Assembly (NCBI GenBank): GCA_002317115.1
Contig: DCIP01000011.1
Location: forward strand, 1,148 to 6,933
Direction of reading: 5' to 3'
Length of the DNA: 5,786 nt
DNA from: Candidatus Scybalocola fimicaballi
GTDB lineage: Bacteria; Bacteroidota; Bacteroidia; Bacteroidales; Paludibacteraceae
Shown: positions 1 to 5,786 of the stretch, one piece after another
How the letters are laid out: every line of letters begins with the position of its first letter
Numbering within the stretch: the stretch's first letter is position 1
Program-made: the position numbers and the translations under genes
The notes under the pieces: generated by a model
Told to the model about the DNA's origin: nothing
Database searches by the model: none
What the model saw: only the letters and a program-made list of their open reading frames with translations

Positions 1-38
1 CGCAACTTTTTTGGATTTACTATTCTATACCAATAAAA

Positions 39-64
39 TAGAGACGCCGCACGCGACGTCTCTA
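39..64 (-). terminator. Candidate intrinsic terminator of uvrA
   Basis: An 8-bp perfect inverted repeat (TAGAGACG at 39-46 with CGTCTCTA at 57-64) encloses ten GC-rich bases that can add two more pairs (48-49 with 54-55) around a small loop. On the minus strand the stem is followed by a T-rich run (TTTTATT, about 38-32), fitting a terminator 71-96 nt after the uvrA stop. On the plus strand no T-run follows. The T-run is interrupted, so strength is uncertain; the palindrome may instead be a dispersed REP-like repeat. Confidence 0.5.
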
Positions 65-74
65 CGAATGTGTC

Positions 75-100
75 CCATCGTTGGAATCCTCCCAAGATGG
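75..100. other. Second hairpin in the uvrA 3' region
   Basis: CCATC (75-79) pairs with GATGG (96-100) and TTGG (81-84) with CCAA (92-95), with a one-base bulge at G80 and a seven-base loop. No T-run follows on either strand, so it does not look like a terminator by itself; it might stabilise the 3' end of the uvrA transcript. Its left arm, CCATCGTTGG, also occurs at 148-157 in the last uvrA codons. Confidence 0.4.
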
Positions 101-113
101 TATGTACCGACAA

Positions 114-137
114 TTACGAATTATGCATTATGAATTA
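114..137. repeat. AT-rich 14-bp-period direct repeat at the uvrA stop
   Basis: TTACGAATTA (114-123) recurs as TTATGAATTA (128-137), nine of ten bases identical and 14 bp apart. The second copy supplies the TAA stop of uvrA (read on the minus strand). AT-rich AATTACGAATTATGA-like strings are common in Bacteroidota intergenic DNA; no function is evident. The rest of positions 1-134, apart from the two hairpins, shows no gene. Confidence 0.4.
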
Positions 138-2948
138 AAAAATCAGTCCATCGTTGGCAAACTTTGCTTTCAAGCATTTTGCTGTGAATGATTCTTTATT
201 CATGACAAGCTCCTCTGGTGTGCCGGCAAACACAAGTTCACCTCCCTTGTCTCCTCCGTCCGGACCGATATCTATGACGTGGTCCGCACATTTGATCACA
301 TCCATGTTATGCTCGATGATGACGACGGTGTGTCCCTTCTCTATCAAGGCGTTAAAGGCTTTAAGCAGTGTCTTGATATCGTGGAAGTGGAGTCCGGTTG
401 TCGGCTCGTCGAAGATGAAGATTGTTGGCTGTGTCTTCTCTTCTGCCAAGATTGCTGCAAGCTTCACTCGTTGGCTCTCTCCTCCTGATAGGGTAGATGA
501 GGCTTGTCCAAGTTTGATATAGCCTAAACCGACGTCTTGCAACGATTTCAATCTCTTGACAATTTTTTTCTCTGTCGACTCTAATTTCTCAGAGAAGAAT
601 TCAACTGCCTGGTTGATAGTCATCTCAAGCACGTCGTAGATGTTCTTGCCACGGTAGCGAACCTCCAAAATGTCCTGCTTGAATCGCATTCCTTTACAGC
701 TCTCACATGGCAAAACCAAGTCGGCCATAAACTGCATCTCGATGGTTGTTGTTCCCTCTCCCTGACATTCGTCGCATCGTCCGCCTTCTGTGTTGAATGA
801 GAAGTGTGCGCTGCGGTAGCCCATCTGCTTTGATAGCTGCTGGTCGGCGTATAGTTTACGGATTTCGTCGTAAGCTTTGACGTATGTCACTGGATTTGAA
901 CGAGATGATTTTCCAATCGGATTCTGGTCAACGAAATTGACATTCTTCACCAAATCTGTGGCTCCGGAAAGTGATGAGTACAAACCTGGTTTCTCTTCCG
1001 ATTCGTCCAACTCTCTCTTCAACGCAAGGTAGAAGATATCTCTTACCAATGATGATTTTCCTGAACCACTCGGACCAGTGACGACGGTCATGACGTTGAG
1101 CGGAAATTTCACGTCGAAGCCTTTCAAGTTGTGCTGCAATGCTCCCTTGATCTCAATATAATTGTTCCAAGGTCGACGGTACTGCGGCACGGCTATCTTC
1201 TCTGTTCCGTTGAGATAATCGATAGTGTAGGAGTGTAGTTCTGCGTTCTGCTTTGCTTTTTTTGCATCCTCAGGTGATCCCTCGAACACAACTTTACCAC
1301 CGTTGCGTCCTGATTCCGGACCGATGTCGATGATATAGTCGGCAGCACGCATGATCTCCTCGTCGTGCTCCACCACAACCACTGTGTTTCCTAATTTCTG
1401 CAAACTACGTAGCACGGATACCAATCGTTCAGTGTCGCGGCTATGCAGACCAATACTTGGCTCGTCGAGGATATATAATGAGCCGACAAGGCTTGATCCC
1501 AACGATGTCACAAGGTTGATACGTTGGCTCTCTCCACCCGAAAGCGAGTTGGACAGACGGTTCAATGTCAAATAGCCAAGTCCCACGTCGACAAGGAAAT
1601 TCAAACGATTCTTGATTTCGATAAGCAGACGTTTTGCTACCAATTCCTCATGCTCAGTAAGCTGGATATTGTCGAAGAACGGTTTCAATTCCGACACTGG
1701 CATATCCACCAATTCTGTGATGCTCTTTCCTGCCACCTTCACCCATGAGGCATTCTCCTTCAAACGTGTGCCTCCACATTTAGGGCAGATTGTCTTGCCA
1801 CGATAACGTGCAAGCATCACACGATATTGGATCTTATATTGCTGGCTCTCAACGAATTTGAAGAATTCGTCGATTCCATGAGTAAGCTGTGTGCCATGCC
1901 ATAATTTCTTCTTCTCTTCAGCTGTAAGTTGGAAATATGGCTTGTGGATAGGGAATTTGATTGCCTCTGCGTGGAAGATAAAATCCTGAAGCCATTCGCC
2001 CATCTTCTCTCCACGCCAGCAGATCACTGCTCCCTGATAAACAGACAATGTCTTGTCTGGCACTACCAAATCTTCATCTATTCCGACGACGCGGCCGAAT
2101 CCTTCGCAGACAGGGCACGCTCCGTAAGGGGAGTTGAAACTGAACATCAACTCAGTTGGCTCGTCGAAAGTGATTCCGTCTGCCTCGAATTTTGTGCTGA
2201 ACTGCTTTAGTGATTCTCCGTCTGGAGTATAAACCAAAATTTGGCAAGAAGAACCGTCGCCCTGCCATAAAGCAGTCTGGACGGAATCAGAGACACGGTT
2301 TTTAGTCTCATTGTCGTGGCGCACCACATAACGGTCCACCACAATATATGCGTCCTTGCAAGACTTTGCCATATCTGCGGTGAAATCGGTGATCTTCGTC
2401 ACCGCACCGTCGATAAGCAGACGTGCAAAGCCCTCTAATTTAGCTTTCTCCACCGTCTCCTCAAGATTCTCTTTTGGAAGAGACGACAGGATCATGCCTT
2501 TTGTGCCGTCTTCAAAAGAGAGGACATAATCCACGATGTCCGACACCTGATGACGCTTCACCTCCTCGCCAGAGATAGGGGAGTAGGTACGTCCGACGCG
2601 GGCGAACAATAGTTTGATATATTCGTAGATTTCAGTGGAAGTGCCGACGGTAGAGCGTGGATTTCGAGTGCTTACCTTCTGCTCGATAGCTATAGCTGGA
2701 GGAAGCCCCTTGATATAGTCAACCTCAGGTTTGCTCATTCTGCCCAAGAACTGGCGGGCATACGATGAAAGACTCTCCACATAACGACGTTGGCCTTCAG
2801 CGTAGAGAGTGTCGAAAGCGAGTGACGACTTGCCCGAACCAGAAAGTCCAGTGATCACCACCAGTTTATTGCGAGGTATTTTGATATCTATGTCCTTAAG
2901 GTTGTGCACTTTAGCACCCTTAATGGATATGAATCCACTGTCTGCCAT
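135..2948 (-). CDS. uvrA: UvrABC excinuclease subunit A (UvrA), DNA damage-recognition ATPase
   Basis: Cytoplasmic ABC-type ATPase of nucleotide excision repair; as a dimer it finds distorted DNA and loads UvrB. The product is 937 residues from the chosen start (E. coli UvrA is about 940) and looks intact. Seen in order (numbering from that start): Walker [10 protein letters not shown] at 34-42, a CPVC (278-281) and CPKC (388-391) pair, ABC signature LSGGESQR at 469-476, Walker B LYILDEP at 491-497, H-loop His528; then second-half Walker [10 protein letters not shown] at 625-633, zinc-module CDEC (725-728) and CESC (748-751), signature LSGGESQR at 820-827, Walker B IFIFDEP at 843-849, H-loop His880. 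The reading frame stays open to an ATG at 3002, but the 18 extra codons overlap a promoter (2972-3003) and resemble no UvrA N-terminus, whereas [17 protein letters not shown] does. Length and an intact region before the first cysteine pair favour a canonical UvrB-binding UvrA over a shortened paralogue. Stop is TAA at 135-137. Confidence 0.97.
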   Translation of the reverse strand: MADSGFISIKGAKVHNLKDIDIKIPRNKLVVITGLSGSGKSSLAFDTLYAEGQRRYVESLSSYARQFLGRMSKPEVDYIKGLPPAIAIEQKVSTRNPRSTVGTSTEIYEYIKLLFARVGRTYSPISGEEVKRHQVSDIVDYVLSFEDGTKGMILSSLPKENLEETVEKAKLEGFARLLIDGAVTKITDFTADMAKSCKDAYIVVDRYVVRHDNETKNRVSDSVQTALWQGDGSSCQILVYTPDGESLKQFSTKFEADGITFDEPTELMFSFNSPYGACPVCEGFGRVVGIDEDLVVPDKTLSVYQGAVICWRGEKMGEWLQDFIFHAEAIKFPIHKPYFQLTAEEKKKLWHGTQLTHGIDEFFKFVESQQYKIQYRVMLARYRGKTICPKCGGTRLKENASWVKVAGKSITELVDMPVSELKPFFDNIQLTEHEELVAKRLLIEIKNRLNFLVDVGLGYLTLNRLSNSLSGGESQRINLVTSLGSSLVGSLYILDEPSIGLHSRDTERLVSVLRSLQKLGNTVVVVEHDEEIMRAADYIIDIGPESGRNGGKVVFEGSPEDAKKAKQNAELHSYTIDYLNGTEKIAVPQYRRPWNNYIEIKGALQHNLKGFDVKFPLNVMTVVTGPSGSGKSSLVRDIFYLALKRELDESEEKPGLYSSLSGATDLVKNVNFVDQNPIGKSSRSNPVTYVKAYDEIRKLYADQQLSKQMGYRSAHFSFNTEGGRCDECQGEGTTTIEMQFMADLVLPCESCKGMRFKQDILEVRYRGKNIYDVLEMTINQAVEFFSEKLESTEKKIVKRLKSLQDVGLGYIKLGQASSTLSGGESQRVKLAAILAEEKTQPTIFIFDEPTTGLHFHDIKTLLKAFNALIEKGHTVVIIEHNMDVIKCADHVIDIGPDGGDKGGELVFAGTPEELVMNKESFTAKCLKAKFANDGLIF

Positions 2949-2971
2949 AACTAAACTATACTTTGAAAGTG

Positions 2972-3003
2972 TAAAGGTACAAACAAAATACTGATTTGGC
3001 AAA
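2972..3003 (-). promoter_or_regulatory. Probable Bacteroidota-type promoter of uvrA
   Basis: Read on the minus strand, TTTG (3003-3000) is followed after exactly 20 bases by TACCTTTA (2979-2972). The Bacteroidota housekeeping sigma consensus is TTTG, 19-21 bp, TAnnTTTG; only the last base differs (A for G). Transcription would begin roughly at 2960-2968, giving an AT-rich leader of about 12-20 nt before the ATG at 2948, normal for this phylum, where strong Shine-Dalgarno sequences are rare. The site lies upstream of the start at 2948 and downstream of the alternative ATG at 3002, so it decides the start. I saw no LexA-like operator. Confidence 0.65.
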
Positions 3004-3041
3004 AATGGTGTTGGAAATTCAGTACAGTGGATTGAAATACG

Positions 3042-5501
3042 CTACTCCTTAACGATTTTTGATTTCACGCCGTTGACATCAAGAATGTAAACTCCCTTTG
3101 CTAAATTTTCTATGTCGACGTATGTATCTTCATCAACTGTGATCTGCATAACAAGTTTGCCTGCCGCATCGTACAGTTTAGCATAACCTGTCTCTACGCC
3201 TCTGATGGAGAATCCGTCCGACGTAGGGTTGGGATAAACCGATATAGAATTATCTATGATAGCATCTTCACCTGTTGGCTCTGAGCAGACGTATTTCGTG
3301 ATTTCAAACTGACGCTTGTTTGCTACAGCCCATTCATGTGTGAATGAATTTTCCACACAATAGATTTTTGCTGTCTTTGGTATGGCATTTATGCTACCGA
3401 TAGAAGAGATTGTCTGAGGAATCCAAATCTCAGTCAAACTGTCGTTGCCCAAGAATACACTTTCTCCTATTGATTCAACTCCCTCACAAATTTTCACACT
3501 TTCCAATCCATCTTTGTAGAAAGAGTAATTGCCGATGCTTTTCACGTTGCCCGGAATCATCACCGTCTTCAAATTAGGAAGCTCTCTGAATAGGTTTTTC
3601 TGAATCTTTGATACGCTGTCGCCTATGATGATTTTCTCCACGTTGATACATTTTGCAAATGGGGAAGTGGAGTAGCTTTCCACATTGTTTGTTGCGTTGT
3701 ATGAAATTGTTTTTAGGGATTCGCAGCTCAAAAACGCAGACGATGCAATTGAATCGATAGAAGATGGCAGATAGATGCTGTCGATAAGCGTCTTCTCAAA
3801 TGCGTATGAACCAATCACTTTCAATCCTTGTTCTAAGTTTACTCTTTTCAATCCACATTCCAAAAATGCATTAGATCCGATTGACTCGACGGTGCTTGGA
3901 ATCGTGATTTTTGAAAGCGATGGTAGTTTTTGGAACATCCTTGGAGGCACTGCTTTTACATTCTCACCGATAATGACAGTCTCCAACTTTTCGCAATTCA
4001 AAAACGGAGCAGTGACGTTTGAGTACTGCAATGAGTTAGCTTTCGGATTGTAAGTGACTTTTTTTAGTGATTTGCAATTCTGAAAAGCATAATATCCGAC
4101 TGATTCCACATATTTAGGAATTGACACCTCTTCCAGTGTCGGGTGGTTCTTAAATGCGTTAGAACCAATACTGCGTAGGCTTAGCGGCAAATAAACCGAT
4201 GTTGATGTTGAGTCGACGAAAGGAATACTTGTCGATACGATCACAGTTCCTTCTGGAAAATACAACAATGAGTCAATTTGTGTAGGCACATGGTATGTCT
4301 CAGCTTTGATTGCAGCTTTTTGCTCGTCAGTTAGACGATATGGTTCCCAATTAGCCAACTCTTCACCTTCGAGAGGATAGATGACTCTAAACTTACGATA
4401 CGGATCTTCGTAGTCTATCATGCCATTTGTGATTCTATCCCACGGATCAATCCAACCGTTATGTACACCCAGTGACCAACCGTAGTTGGAATGAACTTGA
4501 AGATGTCCGTCCTTCATTCTTGCACCGTCTATAATCCAACCGTGATTAGATGTGTTTGCAAGGTTCTTGGCCTTCATCATCACAGGAATCTTTCGTTTCA
4601 TGTGGTCAATGATGAAATCCTCAAGCCATTCTTTAGTTTTTTCTATAGTGGAGCTATTGCCTAAATATTCATACTGCTCAACACGGACAGGAGAATGTTC
4701 TTCAATTCCTGCTGAGTATCCTGGGTAGTATGTGTATTTTGCGTCCAAAAATCCATTGTTGGTTGTCACCGTCTGATACCATAGGTATTTATCTGCTTCC
4801 AACATAGATGAATCTGGAATAGCAGCGTCGGAGAAAACGTCGGGAATAGCATCCATGTCTACAGGATCCTCGTCAAAGTCAGCAAAATAAACATCTTTAG
4901 ATGTGTTGTAACATTTTGAACCATAAAAGTTTATTCCCCAGTAGTGTCGCATCATTGCGTCGGAAAGATTACCACACTTTACATTCTCATTTTCTGGAGT
5001 ATATTGGCATTTGCCTCCACGCTGATTCCATACGGTTTCAAAAAAGAAGTCTTGAAACATCTCTGTGACGCCTACAGGAAGCCCTTCTTCTGTATACTGA
5101 TAATCACGGTTGTTCTCTATTGCCCAAAGATTTGCCGCAGAACCCTCTGGGGAAATGATAATGGTGTTGGGATGGAATGCATTCTCTTCGATAGAAGTTA
5201 CGCTCTCGGGGATGACAACTCTCCTAAGATTTACGCAATATCTGAAAGCGGATCCTTTGATTGTCTCAACTCCATCTGGAATAACAAGTGTCCCCTTTAG
5301 GTAACTGCATTTGCTGAAAGCGGAAGATCCGATTGTTTTCAATGTTGACGGGAATTCAATAGATCGGATGTCGAGTCTATTATTAAATTCTGCAGTCTTG
5401 ATATCAATTGTCCCATCTTCAAATTTCAGGATTCCATCTTCTACAGTTTGTGCGTAGGCAGTGCCCCCTAATGCTAATAATGATAGTAATAGTTTTTTCA
5501 T
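3042..5501 (-). CDS. Exported BspA-like LRR protein with an embedded C10 (streptopain-like) protease domain and T9SS sorting domain
   Basis: Residues 1-17 are a Sec signal peptide (MKKLLLSLLALGG core, cleavage likely after AYA). Residues about 45-116 hold about three LRR_5/BspA repeats (pattern IP..V..I...AF..C..L). Residues about 141-378 resemble the C10 papain-fold family: WNQ with Gln160 as candidate oxyanion residue, Cys176 in CGNLSDAMMRHYW (Cys to Tyr-Trp spacing as in GC-x-A-x-AMAQ-x-M-x-YW), a YSAG motif at 262-265, His320 in HGWIIDG, and Asn339 in SNYGW. Cys to His is 144 residues, against about 148 in SpeB. Residues about 435-730 are more LRRs, and 753-819 a type A T9SS sorting domain (YPNPTSDG through KIVKE). 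It is therefore probably exported by Sec, then T9SS, to the cell surface or medium. Unlike typical C10 enzymes it shows no recognisable pro-domain, and Gln-Cys spacing is short (16 against about 30), so activity is unproven. The start is fixed by the signal peptide and the ATGA overlap with the gene before it. Stop is TAG. Substrate unknown. Confidence 0.9.
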   Translation of the reverse strand: MKKLLLSLLALGGTAYAQTVEDGILKFEDGTIDIKTAEFNNRLDIRSIEFPSTLKTIGSSAFSKCSYLKGTLVIPDGVETIKGSAFRYCVNLRRVVIPESVTSIEENAFHPNTIIISPEGSAANLWAIENNRDYQYTEEGLPVGVTEMFQDFFFETVWNQRGGKCQYTPENENVKCGNLSDAMMRHYWGINFYGSKCYNTSKDVYFADFDEDPVDMDAIPDVFSDAAIPDSSMLEADKYLWYQTVTTNNGFLDAKYTYYPGYSAGIEEHSPVRVEQYEYLGNSSTIEKTKEWLEDFIIDHMKRKIPVMMKAKNLANTSNHGWIIDGARMKDGHLQVHSNYGWSLGVHNGWIDPWDRITNGMIDYEDPYRKFRVIYPLEGEELANWEPYRLTDEQKAAIKAETYHVPTQIDSLLYFPEGTVIVSTSIPFVDSTSTSVYLPLSLRSIGSNAFKNHPTLEEVSIPKYVESVGYYAFQNCKSLKKVTYNPKANSLQYSNVTAPFLNCEKLETVIIGENVKAVPPRMFQKLPSLSKITIPSTVESIGSNAFLECGLKRVNLEQGLKVIGSYAFEKTLIDSIYLPSSIDSIASSAFLSCESLKTISYNATNNVESYSTSPFAKCINVEKIIIGDSVSKIQKNLFRELPNLKTVMIPGNVKSIGNYSFYKDGLESVKICEGVESIGESVFLGNDSLTEIWIPQTISSIGSINAIPKTAKIYCVENSFTHEWAVANKRQFEITKYVCSEPTGEDAIIDNSISVYPNPTSDGFSIRGVETGYAKLYDAAGKLVMQITVDEDTYVDIENLAKGVYILDVNGVKSKIVKE
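3045..3245 (-). other. Type IX secretion C-terminal sorting domain of the LRR-protease protein (residues 753-819)
   Basis: The Por-secretion tail pattern is clear: ISVYPNPTSDGF, then AKLYDAAGKLV, then YVDIENLAKGVYILDV and a basic end SKIVKE. In T9SS cargo this beta-sandwich directs passage across the outer membrane and is usually removed by the sortase PorU, leaving the protein surface-attached or released. It aligns without gaps with the tail of the gene upstream (41 of 67 residues identical). Confidence 0.9.
3453..4103 (-). repeat. Duplicated super-module of about 117 residues within the LRR region
   Basis: Residues 467-568 and 584-683 align over about 100 positions with one two-residue gap and about 38 identities by hand. 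Each copy has the same irregular order: an AF..C.SLK repeat, a YN-containing longer loop ending in PF, IIG..V, a basic-then-F segment with LP.L, IP..V.SIG, a short GL..V repeat and IG..F. The offset is 117 residues. The resemblance is at protein level; I saw no long DNA identity, so the duplication is old. It implies the LRR arm grew by copying a multi-repeat block rather than single repeats. Confidence 0.7.
4368..5081 (-). other. C10 peptidase-like domain inside the LRR protein (residues about 141-378)
   Basis: This is the segment between the two LRR blocks. Candidate active-site codons are Gln160 (CAG, 5024-5022), Cys176 (TGT, 4976-4974), His320 (CAC, 4544-4542) and Asn339 in SNYGW. After the His, the stretch HGWIIDG, VHSNYGW and NGWI follows the C10 order HaFVIDG, HVNWGWGG and dGFf. 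The EWLEDFIIDHMKRKIPVMM helix-strand sits before the His, as in SpeB-like enzymes. Differences: the Cys is preceded by Lys rather than Gly, and Tyr340 replaces the first Trp of NWGW. Domain borders are approximate. Confidence 0.75.
5498..5501 (-). promoter_or_regulatory. ATGA stop-start overlap coupling two T9SS cargo genes
   Basis: On the minus strand the bases 5501-5498 read ATGA: ATG opens the LRR-protease gene and TGA closes the gene before it. There is no intergenic space for a promoter and only a weak purine run (GTGAAAGA) ahead of the ATG, itself coding for the end of the upstream protein. Re-initiation by terminating ribosomes is the likely way the second gene is translated. Confidence 0.85.
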
Positions 5502-5786
5502 TCTTTCACAATTTTAGAAGTTACACCATTTATATCCAACACATAGATGCCTTTCGCAAGTGTAGTTATGTCGACGTATGTCTCGCCGACTATACTTGCT
5601 TGCTTTACCAATAAACCGTTGACATCGTAAATCTTTGCGGTGCCTTCGTTTATGCCATGGATTATAAATCCGTTGGAAGTCGGATTTGGAGCGACGGTAA
5701 TGTTCTCTGCAGACGCATCATCTACACGTGAATTGCAATCACATTTGCCATATTCATAAGAAAGTTTGTTGGCTTTTGCGTATGAT
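5498..5786 (-). CDS. 3' end of a T9SS-exported, probably LRR, surface protein (5' part outside the window)
   Basis: An open frame enters from the window edge and runs 95 codons to TGA at 5500-5498. Its last 67 residues are a T9SS sorting domain: ITVAPNPTSNGF, AKIYDVNGLLV, YVDITTLAKGIYVLDI and SKIVKE. The preceding residues (SYAKANKLSYEYG, then CDC) resemble the cap that ends the LRR region of the next gene (HEWAVANKRQFEITKY), so this is probably also a BspA-like LRR protein, though no full repeat is visible. The TGA overlaps the ATG of the next gene (ATGA), so the two are probably translationally coupled. Start, signal peptide and promoter lie beyond the window. What its main body does cannot be told. 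Confidence 0.88.
   Translation of the reverse strand, partial: SYAKANKLSYEYGKCDCNSRVDDASAENITVAPNPTSNGFIIHGINEGTAKIYDVNGLLVKQASIVGETYVDITTLAKGIYVLDINGVTSKIVKE

Noticed and set aside
154..2994. Several plus-strand frames of 64-122 codons and two minus-strand frames of 61-65 codons inside uvrA.
   Set aside because: They are out-of-frame or antisense readings of a well-supported gene, with no recognisable domains and no promoter or ribosome site of their own that I could see.
2949..3002. An 18-codon N-terminal extension of uvrA starting at the ATG at 3002.
   Set aside because: It overlaps the promoter elements, has no resemblance to UvrA, and the start at 2948 gives the normal family length and N-terminus.
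2941..3041. SOS (LexA) operator before uvrA.
   Set aside because: No convincing inverted-repeat operator matching a known LexA box is visible around the promoter; GTAC occurs but is too short to mean anything.
3453..4103. CRISPR or tandem DNA repeat in the LRR region.
   Set aside because: The periodicity is at protein level with divergent DNA; there are no identical direct repeats with spacers.
4368..5081. IdeS/Mac-type (C66) immunoglobulin protease as the identity of the middle domain.
   Set aside because: The CG after the Cys recalls C66, but the His region (HGWIIDG then SNYGW and NGWI), the WNQ before the Cys and the 144-residue Cys-His distance fit C10, and the DSD-type motif of C66 is absent.
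3775..5614. Plus-strand frames of 64-118 codons opposite the LRR-protease gene and the partial gene.
   Set aside because: They are antisense to clear protein-coding sequence with signal peptide, LRR and T9SS motifs, and their translations show no family features.

Overview
The window reads as chromosomal DNA from a member of the Bacteroidota, most likely Bacteroidales (Prevotella- or Bacteroides-like). Three signs point there: C-terminal type IX secretion (T9SS/Por) sorting domains on two neighbouring proteins, BspA-type leucine-rich repeats fused to a C10 (streptopain-like) cysteine protease fold, and a Bacteroidota-style promoter (TTTG, 20 bp, TAnnTTT-) before the third gene. All three genes lie on the minus strand, so transcription runs from high to low coordinates.

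Layout in transcription order. (1) 5786-5498: the last 95 codons of a surface or secreted protein whose 5' part lies outside the window, ending in a T9SS sorting domain. (2) 5501-3042: an 819-residue exported protein with a signal peptide, a short LRR block, a C10-like papain-fold domain with recognisable Gln/Cys/His/Asn residues, a long LRR block and a T9SS sorting domain. Its ATG overlaps the TGA of gene 1 (ATGA), so the two are probably co-transcribed and translationally coupled. Their sorting domains align without gaps over 67 residues (41 identical by my count), so they look like tandem paralogues at least in that domain. (3) 2948-135: uvrA, the damage-recognition ATPase of nucleotide excision repair, full length and intact, with its own promoter in the 93-bp gap after gene 2. 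(4) 134-1: a non-coding tail with two hairpins, one followed by a T-rich run on the minus strand and the best candidate for the uvrA terminator.

Genes 1 and 2 form one functional unit (exported, cell-surface or secreted repeat proteins, one carrying a protease-like domain). uvrA is a housekeeping neighbour with no evident functional link. I saw no tRNA, rRNA, CRISPR array, transposase or riboswitch. The most unusual item is the LRR-C10-LRR-T9SS architecture of gene 2, which lacks the pro-domain expected in front of a C10 protease. Everything else is ordinary.
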